DNA of 64,000 nt from contig NZ_VLKW01000003.1 of NCBI RefSeq assembly GCF_007830495.1, forward strand, positions 372,001-436,000, in the 5' to 3' direction. Shown one piece after another: positions 63,571 to 64,000 of this stretch. The DNA comes from Pseudoduganella flava. Lineage in GTDB: Bacteria; Pseudomonadota; Gammaproteobacteria; Burkholderiales; Burkholderiaceae_D. Position 1 is the stretch's first letter. Each line of letters starts with the position of its first letter. The notes beneath the pieces are model-generated. The model had not been told where the DNA came from, did not search any database, and saw only the letters and a program-made list of their open reading frames with translations. Both the position numbers and the translations under genes were made by a program.

Positions 63571-64000
63571 TTAGTGCTTCGCGGCTTCTTTCTTCACGTC
63601 GGCATTGGCCTTGGCGACGGCTTCCTGGGTTTTCGCGGAGGCCAGCGCTTTTTCCTTGTCGGCTTCCGCCATTTCCTTCGCTACTTTCTCGTTGGCTTTC
63701 GCATCGGCCTTGGCGGCTTTTGCGTCGGCCTTGGCGATTTTCTTGTCGGCCTTGGCTTCAGCCTTCAGCTTGTCTTCGGCATCGGCGTCGGCCACTTTCT
63801 CGTTGGCTTTCGCGTGCTCCTTGTCGGCCTTGGCGTGGGCCTTCGTCATCTTCTTGTCGGCCTTGGCCTGGGCTTTCGCGACGTCCTCGTCAGCCTTGGC
63901 GACTTCCTTCGCTTCCTTGCGCTGTGCCTTGGCGATGTCCTGCTGGGCTTCGGCCTGGGCCTTCGCGACGTCGTTGTTGTTGGCCGTCGTGGCGGTCTGG
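63571..64000 (-). CDS. Ala/Lys/Asp-rich repeat protein, truncated by the window edge
   Basis: At least 143 residues of an open frame that continues past the right edge; an internal Met at about 63849 is not the true start because the frame stays open to 63999. It consists of units such as AKADKKxAKADAKA, NEKVAKE and VAKAQAxA, very helical and evenly charged (Lys balanced by Asp/Glu), unlike the purely basic H1-like gene. This suggests an extended coiled or stress-type (LEA/apolipoprotein-like) protein. No family recognised. The N-terminus and any signal peptide lie outside the window. Confidence 0.7.
   Translation of the reverse strand, partial: QTATTANNNDVAKAQAEAQQDIAKAQRKEAKEVAKADEDVAKAQAKADKKMTKAHAKADKEHAKANEKVADADAEDKLKAEAKADKKIAKADAKAAKADAKANEKVAKEMAEADKEKALASAKTQEAVAKANADVKKEAAKH

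Overview
The window reads as a stretch of high-GC betaproteobacterial chromosome, most likely from the Oxalobacteraceae (Massilia, Pseudoduganella or a relative). This is inferred from the gene set and order (mpl-yqiA-ubiC, aroQ-accB-accC-prmA, ypjD-PP0621-pilS-pilR, rppH divergent from proS), Burkholderiales-type histone H1-like and SWIB proteins, and very GC-rich third codon positions. No rRNA, tRNA, CRISPR array, prophage or transposase gene was seen. Nearly all of the window is ordinary chromosomal housekeeping DNA.

Layout. 0.2-2.1 kb: an NRAMP-like transporter and a small membrane protein. 2.1-3.0 kb: corA on the minus strand. 3.2-10.4 kb: a minus-strand run of mpl, a YqiA-like esterase gene, ubiC, an RNase II-type gene, tonB, aroE and mtgA, many with ATGA overlaps. 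10.5-17.3 kb: a plus-strand run covering an unknown protein, a TlpA-type thioredoxin, aroQ, accB, accC, prmA, a DUF3426 zinc-ribbon protein and a PfkB kinase. 17.4-19.1 kb: yggT and a long Ala/Lys repeat histone H1-like gene. 19.1-20.2 kb: a 1 kb stretch without a convincing gene but with hairpins and a lone terminator. 20.2-24.5 kb: a nucleotidyltransferase, a secreted GH43 glycosidase and an S41 protease. 24.7-29.5 kb: nrdAB with a rich control region. 29.5-33.7 kb: pilR, pilS, a PP0621-type gene and ypjD. 33.7-38.8 kb: an aliphatic-sulfonate/nitrate/taurine-type ABC transporter and a beta-propeller lipoprotein, lying between ypjD and ffh. 38.9-45.9 kb: ffh, a SWIB protein, a lytic transglycosylase, proS, rppH, a DUF1841 protein and two small cytochromes c. 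46.1-48.7 kb: MoxR, GNAT and VWA genes. 48.8-50.6 kb: an acyltransferase and a TorF-type porin. 50.7-58.7 kb: a complete kdp potassium system (a small upstream ORF, kdpF, A, B, C, D, E). 58.9-63.3 kb: parE-parC. Right edge: a truncated Ala/Lys/Asp-rich repeat protein.

The most unusual signal is not a gene. A family of palindromic intergenic repeats bounded by GGGGTCAG / CTGACCCC occurs at about 5.70, 41.1, 45.1 and 63.4 kb. Two copies are short hairpins or hairpin pairs and two are 135-136 bp structured elements. In the two long copies the outer flanks run in the same direction, but the interior is inverted exactly at the 8-bp GGGGTCAG arms. The interior hairpins differ by paired, compensatory substitutions. 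This suggests a mobile or invertible structured repeat under selection for folding.

A second strong signal is the nrdA promoter. A good sigma-70 promoter has its -10 inside an NrdR-box-like palindrome. A second such box lies 31 bp away, and the transcribed leader carries 13-bp tandem repeats and DnaA-box-like sequences. A close match to the E. coli KdpE operator lies in front of the kdp operon.
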